From Gracilimonas mengyeensis (GTDB lineage Bacteria; Bacteroidota; Rhodothermia; Balneolales; Balneolaceae): a stretch of 64,000 nucleotides of DNA. The stretch is taken from positions 1-64,000 of the forward strand of contig NZ_FXTP01000008.1 of assembly GCF_900182705.1 (NCBI RefSeq), given 5' to 3'. The notes beneath the pieces were generated by a model. It was not told where the DNA came from and did not search any database. It saw only the letters and a program-made list of their open reading frames with translations. Numbering within the stretch: the first letter of the stretch is position 1; every line of letters starts with the position of its first letter. Positions 45,982-54,897 of this stretch are shown piece after piece. A program made the position numbers and the translations under genes.

Positions 45982-46812
45982 TTATTGTTGGGATTGAAGT
46001 GCCTGAAATATACGAATTGAATCGTAAGCTTCCCGCACATCGTGCACACGTAATATCCGCGCCCCTTTCATCATCGCGTGATAATGCAAAGCGACGGTTC
46101 CGGTAAGCCGGTCATCTGCAGAGCGGCCGTCTAAGACCGAGCCAATTACGGACTTACGGGAAGCACCGATAAGTATAGGGAAACCAAATTTTTGAAATTT
46201 GTCAAGATGAGCAATCAACTTAAGATTGTGCTCTGTAGTTTTCCCAAAGCCAATGCCTGGGTCCAGAACTATACTGTGAACGCCTTTTTCCTGAAGGGTG
46301 ACAATCTGCTTTTCCAGAAATGCCGATACATCCTCAACCACATTATCATATTCAGGGTTTTTCTGCATGGTTTTGGGATCTCCCTGCGTATGCATGAGCA
46401 CATAAGTAGCCTCAAATTCGGCGCATAACTCGGCCAAACGCGGCTCTTTCTGCAGCCCGCTTACATCATTAATAATGGAAGCACCAATCTTTAACGCCTC
46501 TCTGGCCACCTTATATTTGGTGGTATCTACTGAGAAAATAGCATCAGAAAAAGTATCAACAGCTCTTTCAAGCACCGGCATCACCCGGTCAACCTCTTCC
46601 TGTACACTGACAGGATCTGCGCCCGGACGAGTAGACTCTCCTCCTATATCAATAATGGAAGCACCGTTTTCCAGCATAATGTGGATGCGGTCCATAGCCC
46701 GCTGCACTTCCATGTATTGCCCGCCATCACTAAAAGAGTCAGGCGTAACGTTTAGAATCCCCATAATTTGGGGTACACCTGACGAGCTTATGATGTGTGA
46801 GGTATCGGGCAA
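45982..46812 (-). CDS. folP: Dihydropteroate synthase
   Basis: Folate synthesis, joins p-aminobenzoate to the pterin pyrophosphate. 276 residues with MGILNVTPDSFSDGGQY, GGESTRPGADPV, INDVSGLQ and DPGIGFGKTTEHN. Sits directly before cdaA. No sign of the drug-resistant insertion types. Confidence 0.94.
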   Translation of the reverse strand: MPDTSHIISSSGVPQIMGILNVTPDSFSDGGQYMEVQRAMDRIHIMLENGASIIDIGGESTRPGADPVSVQEEVDRVMPVLERAVDTFSDAIFSVDTTKYKVAREALKIGASIINDVSGLQKEPRLAELCAEFEATYVLMHTQGDPKTMQKNPEYDNVVEDVSAFLEKQIVTLQEKGVHSIVLDPGIGFGKTTEHNLKLIAHLDKFQKFGFPILIGASRKSVIGSVLDGRSADDRLTGTVALHYHAMMKGARILRVHDVREAYDSIRIFQALQSQQ

Positions 46813-46932
46813 ATTTTCAATAATTACAGGATTGACAATTGAGAATTAGCGAACTCAAACGTGACTTGGGTACCGCAATGCAAATTATGTGGTATACCGC
46901 TCAATATATTTTTTAGCTAATGGGAGAAGGAC

Positions 46933-47268
46933 TTACCAGTCTTCTTTCAGCTGATCGCGCTTATCATCCTTCGTGGCCCATTCGTCGGCATCGGGCAGCG
47001 CCTCTTTTGTTTCGTTGATGATATGATCCGCCCACATGTCGGCCAGACGTTCGTTGAGATCGATATAATCTTCCCATTCTTCGGGCACTTCATCATCTGG
47101 ATAAATTGCTTCAACCGGGCATTCCGAAACACAAGCATCGCAATCGATACACTCCATAGGATCGATGGTGAGGAAATTAGGGCCTTCTCTGAAGGCATCT
47201 ACCGGGCACACCGCCGCGCAGTTGGTATATTTACATTGAATGCAAGGTTCGGTTACTACGTAAGCCAT
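46933..47268 (-). CDS. fdxA: Seven-iron ferredoxin
   Basis: 111 residues very like the Azotobacter FdI type: [16 protein letters not shown], then the second cluster [16 protein letters not shown], and the acidic stretch [15 protein letters not shown]. Binds one [3Fe-4S] and one [4Fe-4S]. Small electron carrier of unknown partner. Confidence 0.92.
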   Translation of the reverse strand: MAYVVTEPCIQCKYTNCAAVCPVDAFREGPNFLTIDPMECIDCDACVSECPVEAIYPDDEVPEEWEDYIDLNERLADMWADHIINETKEALPDADEWATKDDKRDQLKEDW

Positions 47269-47449
47269 ATTTTCTTGGTGTTATAAATCTTGTGTTACAA
47301 AGTAAGTGAGACGGTTTTTGCAGGCCGGAATATCCCCTCACTTTTGGACAGATGCAATCTTAATAAGTACTCAGCCCGAATTTTCTACTTTTTCAGACAT
47401 TATTACCCAACTCAACAAACCCGCTCTTTTGTAATACCTGCTAAAAATA

Positions 47450-47479
47450 AAAAGCCCCACTTTTTGAAGCAGGGCTTTT
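47450..47479 (-). terminator. Terminator of secG
   Basis: Minus strand AAAAGCCC, loop, GGGCTTTT followed by ATTTTTAG; about 30 bases beyond the secG stop. Confidence 0.75.
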
Positions 47480-47508
47480 ATACTAAATCTTATGTCAGCT
47501 TAGCGATC

Positions 47509-47898
47509 TTAGTTTTCGCCGCCATTATCGTCTGAGTTTTGCTCGGCAGGAGCATCAGACTGCTGTTGTGGAACCGCAGATGGGGTTTGAGCCGGAGCTT
47601 CAATAGGAGCATTTACTCCAGGACCGCCTTCCTGCAAAATACTTCGATCAACGGTTTGCCGGTCAATAGCAAAGTTAGCCAATACACAAAGCACCAGGAA
47701 AGCGGCAGCCAGTACAGAAGTTGATTTTGAAAGTAAATCAGCTGTGCGTCGGGCACCAAGTCCGCCTCCGCCACCACCGATGGCGCCGGCTCCTCCCATT
47801 CCAGAAATTCCCTGACCTTGACCGGGTTGCAATAGCACTACCACAATCAATAGAAAACAAATAATCGCAATTACTGCAACAATTATATTATAAAGCAT
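47509..47898 (-). CDS. secG: Preprotein translocase subunit SecG
   Basis: 129 residues: first membrane helix (about 4-24) with VLLQPGQGQGISGMGGAG, a Gly-rich loop (IGGGGGGLGARRTADLLSK), second helix (about 60-78) and a long Pro/Gln/Ala-rich acidic tail, common in Bacteroidota. Part of the SecYEG channel. Confidence 0.93.
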   Translation of the reverse strand: MLYNIIVAVIAIICFLLIVVVLLQPGQGQGISGMGGAGAIGGGGGGLGARRTADLLSKSTSVLAAAFLVLCVLANFAIDRQTVDRSILQEGGPGVNAPIEAPAQTPSAVPQQQSDAPAEQNSDDNGGEN

Positions 47899-47990
47899 GT
47901 TTGTAAGATTCTTAACTTTTCAAAGGATGCAAAGATATCCATTTTTGCCTACTATCCCAAGTTAAGAGTTCTAAAATAATTCACTCTTTT

Positions 47991-48917
47991 ATGGAAAGCC
48001 TCCAAGACCAAATTGCAGACGTCATCAGCAACTCCCCTTCCCTTGCCCTGCAAATAGTTGAAACCCTCGCCGTAATTTTCCTGCTTTGGGGATTACGCCT
48101 GCTGGCCGTCAGGCTAGTTCAAAAAAATGTAGAAGACCGCCGCACTCTGTATAAGTGGAAAAAGAACCTCACTTACATTGCATTTTTTGTTGGTTTGTTG
48201 GTGATAGGCCAGATATGGTTTGCAGCAATTGGCTCATTAGGCACGTTTTTGGGATTACTGTCTGCCGGACTCGCCATTGCTTTAAAAGATCCGGTTTCAG
48301 ATATGGCCGGTTGGCTTTTCATCATCTGGCGCACTCCATTTGATGTGGGCGACCGCATTCAGATCGGAGATACCAAAGGGGATATCATTGATATCCGGGT
48401 ATTTAAATTTACCATCCTTGAAATTGGGAACTGGGTAGACGCCGACCAAAGCACCGGTCGTGTAATCCATATCCCCAACCATATGATTTTCAACCAAAAT
48501 ATTGCCAACTATACCGCCGATTTTGAGTTTGTGTGGAATGAAATTTCTGTGTTGGTAACTTTTGAAAGCGACTGGAAAAAAGCGAAGAACATTCTGCAGC
48601 AAACGATAGACGATAAGACCAAAGAGTTTGTTGAAAAGGCCCGGGAAGAAGTTAAAAGAGCAGAAAAATCCTACCTCATTCAATATCGCTACTTAACGCC
48701 TATTGTATATACGGATGTAAAAAACAGTGGCATCAATCTGACCGTGCGCTACCTGTCCAATCCCCGAACCCGCCGAAGCACAGCCCAGGCCCTCTGGGAA
48801 TCTGTCCTTGATGAATTTGCCAACCATGACGATATCGACTTTGCCTACCCAACCATCCGCTATTTTGATAATACCACGGAAGGCAAACCGGGCGCTTCTG
48901 CCAATCCAAAATCATAG
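47991..48917 (+). CDS. MscS-type small-conductance mechanosensitive channel
   Basis: 308 residues: three helices at the N-terminus (about 20-42, 62-82 and 85-105), the pore-lining segment LGTFLGLLSAGLAIALKDPV and the beta domain start WLFIIWRTPFDVGDRIQIGDTKG. Releases ions under hypo-osmotic stress. Single gene. Confidence 0.9.
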   Translation: MESLQDQIADVISNSPSLALQIVETLAVIFLLWGLRLLAVRLVQKNVEDRRTLYKWKKNLTYIAFFVGLLVIGQIWFAAIGSLGTFLGLLSAGLAIALKDPVSDMAGWLFIIWRTPFDVGDRIQIGDTKGDIIDIRVFKFTILEIGNWVDADQSTGRVIHIPNHMIFNQNIANYTADFEFVWNEISVLVTFESDWKKAKNILQQTIDDKTKEFVEKAREEVKRAEKSYLIQYRYLTPIVYTDVKNSGINLTVRYLSNPRTRRSTAQALWESVLDEFANHDDIDFAYPTIRYFDNTTEGKPGASANPKS

Positions 48918-49102
48918 CGAAAAAAATTAGTTACTTAAGGATAAAAAACGAAGGAATAGCTATTAATCTCAACTAATTTGTAACAACGTGTAAACTTTTC
49001 ACTCTTATATACACAGAGGCAGTTAAAAAAGATCGGTCTGAGAATTTAGCTAAATACTTAATTGCTGTTAAATAATAGAACAACAATTAAAAGAGGTTAC
49101 GT

Positions 49103-50350
49103 ATGTCAAGTAACAACATGAGAAAGTATTGCTCATTCCTGATAATAGCTGCAATAATAATAGTTACAGGATGTGAGCCATCAACGAGTGTAGATAAAAA
49201 TAAAGATCAACTCACCAAACAAGAGAAGGCCGAACAAATATTAGCGAAGAACGGCCAGCCTATAGAAGGCCAATACATCGTGATTCTAAAAGAATCCGAT
49301 CAGCAACAAGTGGACCGTGCACAAAAAGCGAAAATGGCCGATCTGCAAATCAACGCCATCGCACGTGACAACCAAATTGAAGAAACCAACATTAAAAGCC
49401 GGTACCGTTATTCCGTCAGTGGTTTCTCGGCAAAACTGGATAACCAGCAAGTTCGACAACTATCCAACGACGACCGGGTAGAGTATGTTGAACAAGACCG
49501 GGTTGTGATGTTATCACCACCGGTAGCCACCCAGTCTTTCTGGTGCGTCTATTTTGGTATTGGCTGTGATTACGGCGGAGGCGATCCCCAGGTAACGCCC
49601 TATGGTATTACCCGTGTAGGAGGAGCCTCTAACGGTTCTGGTCTCACTGCCTGGGTTATTGACTCCGGAGTAGACCTGGATCATAACGACCTGAATGTAA
49701 ACACCCAATTGAGTGCGTCTTTTGTATCAAACGAAAGCACAGCTGACGATGGTAACGGACACGGCACCCATGTAGCTGGTACCATCGCTGCTCTGGATAA
49801 CGACATCGACGTAATCGGCGTGGCTGCCGGTGCTACCGTAGTAGCCGTTAAGGTCTTGGACAGTAACGGAAGCGGAAGTTACTCCGGTGTCATTGACGGC
49901 ATCGATTATGTAGCTGCTAACGGTTCTGCTGGTGATGCCGCTAACATGAGTCTTGGTGGCGGAACTTCTCAAGCCGTTGATGATGCAGTTCGAAATGCTG
50001 CCGATCAAGGCATTTATTTTGCCGTAGCTGCCGGTAATGACGGCGATGACGCCAACAATTACTCCCCTGCCCGGGTCGAATACCCCAATGTATGGACTGT
50101 TTCTGCCATCGACGACAGCGATGCTTTTGCTTCCTTCTCAAATTATGGCAACCCGCCTGTTGAATATGCCGCACCGGGTGTAAATGTACAATCACTCTGG
50201 AAAGAAGGAGGTGTGAATACCATCAGTGGTACTTCCATGGCTTCCCCACACGTAGCAGGTGTACTTTTAGTCACAGGGGGAAATCCTTCATCCGGTGGTA
50301 CTGCTTCCGGCGATCCGGATGGAAATGCTGATCCCATCATTACACAATAG
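49103..50350 (+). CDS. Subtilisin-like serine protease, lipoprotein
   Basis: 415 residues. Lipoprotein signal (IIIVTGC lipobox), I9 inhibitor prodomain (about 55-135, GQYIVILKESD to VEYVEQDRVV), then an S8 domain with Asp in WVIDSGVDLDH, His in GNGHGTHVAGT, oxyanion Asn in VAAGNDGDD and Ser in SGTSMASPHVAG. It ends soon after the Ser helix in a Gly/Pro/Asp-rich tail. Resembles proteinase K-type secreted enzymes, but membrane-tethered. The AGAGG ribosome site before the ATG supports the start. Confidence 0.92.
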   Translation: MSSNNMRKYCSFLIIAAIIIVTGCEPSTSVDKNKDQLTKQEKAEQILAKNGQPIEGQYIVILKESDQQQVDRAQKAKMADLQINAIARDNQIEETNIKSRYRYSVSGFSAKLDNQQVRQLSNDDRVEYVEQDRVVMLSPPVATQSFWCVYFGIGCDYGGGDPQVTPYGITRVGGASNGSGLTAWVIDSGVDLDHNDLNVNTQLSASFVSNESTADDGNGHGTHVAGTIAALDNDIDVIGVAAGATVVAVKVLDSNGSGSYSGVIDGIDYVAANGSAGDAANMSLGGGTSQAVDDAVRNAADQGIYFAVAAGNDGDDANNYSPARVEYPNVWTVSAIDDSDAFASFSNYGNPPVEYAAPGVNVQSLWKEGGVNTISGTSMASPHVAGVLLVTGGNPSSGGTASGDPDGNADPIITQ

Positions 50351-50405
50351 GGTTAAACATTAGTGCTTCATAGTAGCTAACAAAGAAGCAGTTCGGATAA
50401 GGGAA

Positions 50406-50436
50406 AGCACCTGCTAATGCAGCAGGTGCTTTTTTT
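50406..50436 (+). terminator. Rho-independent terminator of the subtilase gene
   Basis: AGCACCTGCT, five-base loop, AGCAGGTGCT, then seven T: a perfect ten-base stem. Confidence 0.92.
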
Positions 50437-50463
50437 GTATCTGTTCCTTCACCAGCACATAAG

Positions 50464-52155
50464 TCAGATGGTGTTACCTGTAAATATTCCCCATTTTTTT
50501 GCTGATCGTTTCTCCTGATAAGTAACTAGGCGAGAGTAGAAGTTACTAAGAACTTTGGCAGACCATGTAAGGTTGTCCCTCTCGGACGAACTCAGCACAT
50601 AGTCTTCAGTAGTCTGCTTGTCGGATTCATCCACAGCAAAAGTGTCCTTTTCTTTTCCATAGTGTATGTGGCACTGCAGGCGAACGCCAGAAATATGATT
50701 TAGTGCTTCAATCACCTGTTTTCCCAAAGTAGAATCAAGGTAACCTTTATGAACCAATTCACGAACCCTGTCAAAAGAATTGGTAGATTTCAACCCGCAA
50801 ACCTGCGCCAGATCTCGAAGAGCAAGAGTTGGCATTCGTAAAAATTGGGTTTTAATGTTCATAATACCTTCGAGTGATGGAGGAGGTCCGAACTCGTTGA
50901 GGATTTCCTTCAATTGCGCCAATCCGTAACTCTCGTTTATAAGCTCATCCCTTGCCTTAAAAAACCTGTCGCCAAGCCCCTTTTGTTTTCCTCCTGCGGT
51001 ATGGGTAAGAAATTTTGCATCCTGCCCCGTATTTTGCAGGTTTAAGCTATGTTTTGCAAGTAATTCGGGAGAGTTTTTAAATCCAAAGACGCCTGTATCT
51101 GGTCCAAGGCCCACCTCATCTGATGTACGGCTGGTTAGCTTATGAGACATCACCTGCACCGTCAACTGCAGGATTTTTTCTACTTTCTGCATGAAATCAA
51201 ATACTTCTACAACATCTTTACGTTCTTGAGCCTCGGTAACAGCCGCTAAATCAAGATCTGAGCCAGGAAACATTTCACCTCTTGCACCTGAACCCGCTAT
51301 AAGTACGGTTAATGGAACGGACGGCAGCCCAAAAGCATTCTTTGCTGCACGCATAATAGCCACTGCGAATTCCCTTGTCTTGCCTGTAAACCATTTAAGT
51401 ATTTCTTCGGGTTCTGCACTTCTTTTTTTTACCATATCTGAAAGATCACGATATACTTCACCCATCCAACGTGCCTGTCCTTTTATCTCTGAAGCCAACA
51501 CACGCTGTGCAACTGCCGGCAAGGGAACTGATTCCAGCATTTTTTGAAACTTTGGATCCAAAATAATTTCCGCGTCCTCGTCTTTAATAAGAATGCTGCC
51601 CGTTTCTGGTTCTTCTTTGCGAACATCCATATCCAGCGTGACGGCGAGATCGACTATATCATCGAACACCCGATCATCCTCATCATAATCATCCAGTAAA
51701 TCGATGATATACCCGCGGGTTTCTCTCGACAAAGAATCATATCGGATTATTGGATGCAGCCGTTCCAAGATCTGTTCCACTTCCAGATCTTTAGGTAGCC
51801 CGGATGGAGGCGTACCAAGGTGAATCTGTCGCTGAATTACCGCATTGCCCGGGGCCACCTGAAACAATGTTTTAAATTGAACCGCCGGACCTATCCCACC
51901 ATTTGTTTCTAAATCTTTAGAAGAAAGAGAGGTGCTCTTTTCTTTTTGGTTATAGTCAGCAACAGCTTGAAAAGCCTTCCTTTGGATGGTCCTTGAATTA
52001 TCCACTATCAGCCCTTGTAGATTTCTTTGGGCAGTTGCTGCTGGTCGATTATCTTCAAATTGAAATACAGAATCGTTATTACCTTGTTCTTTTGAATGCC
52101 CCCTTGCACCCGATGTATTTCTGCTTACTGGTTTTTTGGAAAGATGCGTATTCAT
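50464..52155 (-). CDS. Nucleotidyltransferase-domain protein with injection-system-cargo-like N-terminus
   Basis: 563 residues from the ATG at 52155 (a longer frame upstream adds 24 poor residues). Residues about 30-110 are disordered and carry FQFEDNRPAATAQRNLQ, SRTIQRKAFQ and VAPGNAVIQR. This pattern (NRP-x-A-x-AQR-x-LQ, then VIQR) is the one seen at the front of DUF4157-type and related cargo of extracellular contractile injection systems. A helical region follows, then a nucleotidyltransferase core: GSGARGEMFPGSDLDL (about 288-303), with metal Asp candidates in SDLDL, as in GlnD/DUF294-type enzymes. The C-terminus is helical. No injection-system structural gene is nearby. The effector reading is inference; the domain call is good. 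Confidence 0.7.
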   Translation of the reverse strand: MNTHLSKKPVSRNTSGARGHSKEQGNNDSVFQFEDNRPAATAQRNLQGLIVDNSRTIQRKAFQAVADYNQKEKSTSLSSKDLETNGGIGPAVQFKTLFQVAPGNAVIQRQIHLGTPPSGLPKDLEVEQILERLHPIIRYDSLSRETRGYIIDLLDDYDEDDRVFDDIVDLAVTLDMDVRKEEPETGSILIKDEDAEIILDPKFQKMLESVPLPAVAQRVLASEIKGQARWMGEVYRDLSDMVKKRSAEPEEILKWFTGKTREFAVAIMRAAKNAFGLPSVPLTVLIAGSGARGEMFPGSDLDLAAVTEAQERKDVVEVFDFMQKVEKILQLTVQVMSHKLTSRTSDEVGLGPDTGVFGFKNSPELLAKHSLNLQNTGQDAKFLTHTAGGKQKGLGDRFFKARDELINESYGLAQLKEILNEFGPPPSLEGIMNIKTQFLRMPTLALRDLAQVCGLKSTNSFDRVRELVHKGYLDSTLGKQVIEALNHISGVRLQCHIHYGKEKDTFAVDESDKQTTEDYVLSSSERDNLTWSAKVLSNFYSRLVTYQEKRSAKKWGIFTGNTI

Positions 52156-52425
52156 ATTCGAATTTTTTTGCCGTTGGCATATATACGGCATGAAATGCAC
52201 ATGACCCCTGAATAATAAAATGTGCACGGATGAAATAACTGTAATTTCTAAATACTCAATGAAGGGATAAAAAGCTACATAGCTTTTATAATTTACCTCT
52301 GTGTCTCACCCCTTCAAATCCGTTATTTTTTAATTGAATTAAGAACTGCTGATATACAATTCCAATCTGCTGTTACCCCGAACTTTCTGTTTTTTCCTCC
52401 CAATTGCTGCAAGAGAATATTGGCC

Positions 52426-52941
52426 TCATATATAAATCATAATCACTGTTAGTAGCAATCCTGCCAGCGCAAAATATAACCCGTTCTTAAAAGGCTTCGC
52501 TTTGGGCAAATACATCCAAAAGGAAGAGACTACAAAAAACAGCAAAGACAGCCCGCAAAATACGTTCAGATAAAATAGCGGATCACCGGCTTTTGCCTTG
52601 TGTAAATCATTCATTTTTTCCAGGATTACCGGGAACTCCTTAACGTTATACCGGGCAACTCCACTCTGTTTGTTGTATGAGCCCTGCTCAAAAACTATCA
52701 GGTTTCCTTTTGTCTCTTGTGCCTCAAAACCACGAATCCTTAGCATGTCTCCCAATTCATTTTCCGATAGATTGGGTGGGAGCTGCCGCTCTATTTCAGT
52801 TTCAACTTTTAGAAAATCCGTATTCCGGAAAATTAAAACCGTCCCGCTAATTGCATATACAGCCATGATGCCTGCCAAAAAGAATCCCAGATAGCGGTGG
52901 ATGAGGCGTACGTAATATTGAAGTCTGTTCTTTTTTGCCAT
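52426..52941 (-). CDS. PepSY-associated membrane protein
   Basis: 171 residues: first helix in RLIHRYLGFFLAGIMAVYAISGTVLIF, a PepSY-like periplasmic segment (about 45-110), then two helices (about 122-142 and 150-170). This is the short version of PepSY TM proteins, often linked to iron reduction or uptake. No iron gene adjoins it. The gap 52156-52425 (270 bases) shows nothing. Confidence 0.8.
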   Translation of the reverse strand: MAKKNRLQYYVRLIHRYLGFFLAGIMAVYAISGTVLIFRNTDFLKVETEIERQLPPNLSENELGDMLRIRGFEAQETKGNLIVFEQGSYNKQSGVARYNVKEFPVILEKMNDLHKAKAGDPLFYLNVFCGLSLLFFVVSSFWMYLPKAKPFKNGLYFALAGLLLTVIMIYI

Positions 52942-53132
52942 AATTCTGATACCATTTTATTAATAGGCTTTGGCTAAAGCACCCAAAAGATTGCTTTATC
53001 TATAGTATCAGATGTCGTCAGCAGAACGAACTTGCGATAAAATTCCTGGAAACAGAAATTTTGAATCAGTCTGGATAAAAAGAGAATAGGCCTGCTATGA
53101 ATCAGTGGATTGAGCAGAAGAGACGATACAAC

Positions 53133-53933
53133 TTAATCCTTCACCAACGCCACAATTCGCAGCGGCGCACCGCTCCCGTTTTTGATTTTCATAGGTAAGG
53201 CCACCACGTAAGCACCGGTAGCAGGCAACTGGTCGAGGTTGGCTACATTTTCGAAACCGGGGATATTGGCTTCAAATAAAATCTGGTGGGTTTCAAAAAG
53301 AGTAGATTGGCCGTAATCGAGGCTTGGGGTATCCAGTCCCACCGCTTTGATGTTGCGGTTTTCCACCAGCCAGCGGGCCGTTTCGGGATGAATGCCGGGA
53401 AAGCTGAGTTCGGCCACCCCTTGTTGTCCTCGCGTGGTGGTGCCCAGATATTGTTCGGCATCGGGCCAGTAGGCGCTGAGTCCGGTATAAAAGAGCAACA
53501 TGGCTCCGTTGGGAATTTCACCATATTCGGCTTCCCAGCTTGTGAGGTCTTTGGGAGTGATTTGGTAGTCACGGTTGGCTTCGGCTTTATCAGAAACATC
53601 AACCACTACCGCCTGACCTGTTAATTGATCTACCTCAAGTTCCTCCACGGATTTCTTTCCTTCCGAGAAGTGAATGGGAGCATCCAGATGCGTACCTCCA
53701 TGCTCGGCCGTACTGAATTTGTAGGATTCGTAATAAAAGCCGGAGTCGGTTTGGCCCACAAATACGGTATCTAGTTTAAAAGTATCAGAAGTCGGCCAGA
53801 ACAGGGTTTCTTCGGAGTAATCGTGGGTAAGATCAACCCACGTACCTTCCCCTATTTCATATTCCTCCACCGGAGTGCACATGGTAAAAAGTAAAGTCCC
53901 GAATAAAAGTAGAATCGCAGTCGTCGTTTTCAT
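53133..53933 (-). CDS. Cyclase-family (kynurenine formamidase-like) lipoprotein
   Basis: 266 residues from the ATG at 53933, which opens directly on a lipoprotein signal (LLFTMC). The metal motif HGGTHLDAPIHFSEG fits the HxGTHxDxPxH pattern of the cyclase/KynB family; LDTPSLDYGQ follows. It probably hydrolyses an amide or ester outside the cytoplasm; most KynB enzymes are cytosolic, so the substrate may differ from N-formylkynurenine. Confidence 0.85.
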   Translation of the reverse strand: MKTTTAILLLFGTLLFTMCTPVEEYEIGEGTWVDLTHDYSEETLFWPTSDTFKLDTVFVGQTDSGFYYESYKFSTAEHGGTHLDAPIHFSEGKKSVEELEVDQLTGQAVVVDVSDKAEANRDYQITPKDLTSWEAEYGEIPNGAMLLFYTGLSAYWPDAEQYLGTTTRGQQGVAELSFPGIHPETARWLVENRNIKAVGLDTPSLDYGQSTLFETHQILFEANIPGFENVANLDQLPATGAYVVALPMKIKNGSGAPLRIVALVKD

Positions 53934-54036
53934 TTCATCCCCAGATTTGTTTTGTGATGTTTGCATAAAAAGAAATCCCGGGATGATTGTAAAGGGGAAA
54001 TGGAGAAGCTCATTCCAAGATCCATTTCACTTAATT

Positions 54037-54064
54037 ACTTTCCAATGCAGAGCGTAGGAACGAG
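54037..54064 (+). repeat. REP-like palindrome, copy 3 (left of the toxin-antitoxin pair)
   Basis: ACTTTCCAATGCAGAGCGT then AGGAACGAG; two mismatches from copy 4 at 54659. Same orientation as copy 4. Confidence 0.75.
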
Positions 54065-54155
54065 GGGCTTGCCCTTTTTAAGCTAATTAAATAGAAATTT
54101 GAATGTGTTCACCCAAAAACTATATTTATTCAACTGAAATGATAGGTATAAGACC

Positions 54156-54368
54156 ATGAGAAAAAATCTCATTAAGGAACTAAAACAACTTACACCGGAA
54201 GAGAAACTTACGGTGACGGAAATATTATGGGATAGCTTGAAGGAAGAAGATGTTCCAATAAGTGAGACCCAGCTTAATATAATTCGGGAACGGGAAGAAG
54301 AATATAAGGCAGGCAAATCAACACTTTACACTTGGGACGAAGTCAAATCTAACAAAACAGCAAAATGA
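54156..54368 (+). CDS. Addiction module antitoxin (TIGR02574/RelB-like)
   Basis: 70 residues: LTPEEKLTVTEILWDSL and an acidic C-terminal WDEVKS, the compact addiction-module component family. Its stop overlaps the toxin start (ATGA). Binds and silences the RelE/ParE-type toxin and likely represses the operon. Confidence 0.9.
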   Translation: MRKNLIKELKQLTPEEKLTVTEILWDSLKEEDVPISETQLNIIREREEEYKAGKSTLYTWDEVKSNKTAK

Positions 54369-54649
54369 AGCTTCGATTTACTGAAGCCGCTAAAAAAGAT
54401 TACCAAGAAGCTAAAAGTTGGTATGAAGAAATTGATCCTGATTTAGGCTCCTATTTTGAAGCAACGATCGATGAAGCTTTAGGCAGGGTGAAAAATAACC
54501 CGATGCAGTATCAAGAAATATCTGGTGATACACGCAAAACCGTGATCTTGAAATTCCCCTACAATTTATTCTATTTAATCTCTGATAATACTATTGTAAT
54601 CACTGCTTTATTACACCACCGGCGAGACCCAGAACAATGGAAGCGATAG
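54365..54649 (+). CDS. RelE/ParE-family toxin
   Basis: 94 residues: MKLRFTEAAKKDYQEAKSWYEE at the start, GRVKNNPMQYQEISGDTRKTVI and FPYNLFYLISDNTIVITALLHHRRDPEQW at the end, all typical. Whether it cuts mRNA (RelE) or poisons gyrase (ParE) cannot be told. Bracketed by REP-like repeats. Confidence 0.92.
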   Translation: MKLRFTEAAKKDYQEAKSWYEEIDPDLGSYFEATIDEALGRVKNNPMQYQEISGDTRKTVILKFPYNLFYLISDNTIVITALLHHRRDPEQWKR

Positions 54650-54658
54650 CTTCTAATT

Positions 54659-54686
54659 ACGTTCCAACGCAGAGCGTAGGAACGAG
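54659..54686 (+). repeat. REP-like palindrome, copy 4 (right of the toxin-antitoxin pair)
   Basis: ACGTTCCAACGCAGAGCGT then AGGAACGAG, the cleanest copy, 10 bases after the toxin stop. Confidence 0.8.
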
Positions 54687-54759
54687 ACGTTTCATTGATA
54701 CTGCTATTCTATTCTCGCAGCACAATCTCAGCGTTGAAACGCTTCTCCAGCATCAAAAA

Positions 54760-54800
54760 CTTCAATATTCAACATTCCTTGTTCAATATTCGATGTTCAA
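54760..54800 (-). repeat. Dispersed repeat, GAATATTGAACAAGGAA type
   Basis: On the minus strand it reads GAATATTGAACAAGGAATG, then TTGAATATTGAAG; matches the start of the repeat at 34732 in inverted orientation. Confidence 0.6.
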
Positions 54801-54803
54801 AAG

Positions 54804-54829
54804 AAAAACCCTTACCTTTTAGGGCTTTT
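54804..54829. terminator. Weak terminator-like hairpin before lpd
   Basis: AAAACCCT, an eight-base loop, AGGGCTTTT with A-run on one side and T-run on the other. Short stem; could close the toxin-antitoxin unit. Confidence 0.35.
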
Positions 54830-54897
54830 AAAAGTGCGCTGGTGCGAATTGAGTTTCGCCAGGCGATTAACTTCCAAAACTATTATCAAAAAGAACC

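Noticed and set aside
54037-54686. Insertion sequence carrying the toxin-antitoxin genes
   Set aside because: No transposase and the bracketing repeats are REP-like and present elsewhere without genes; kept only as a repeat-bracketed cassette.
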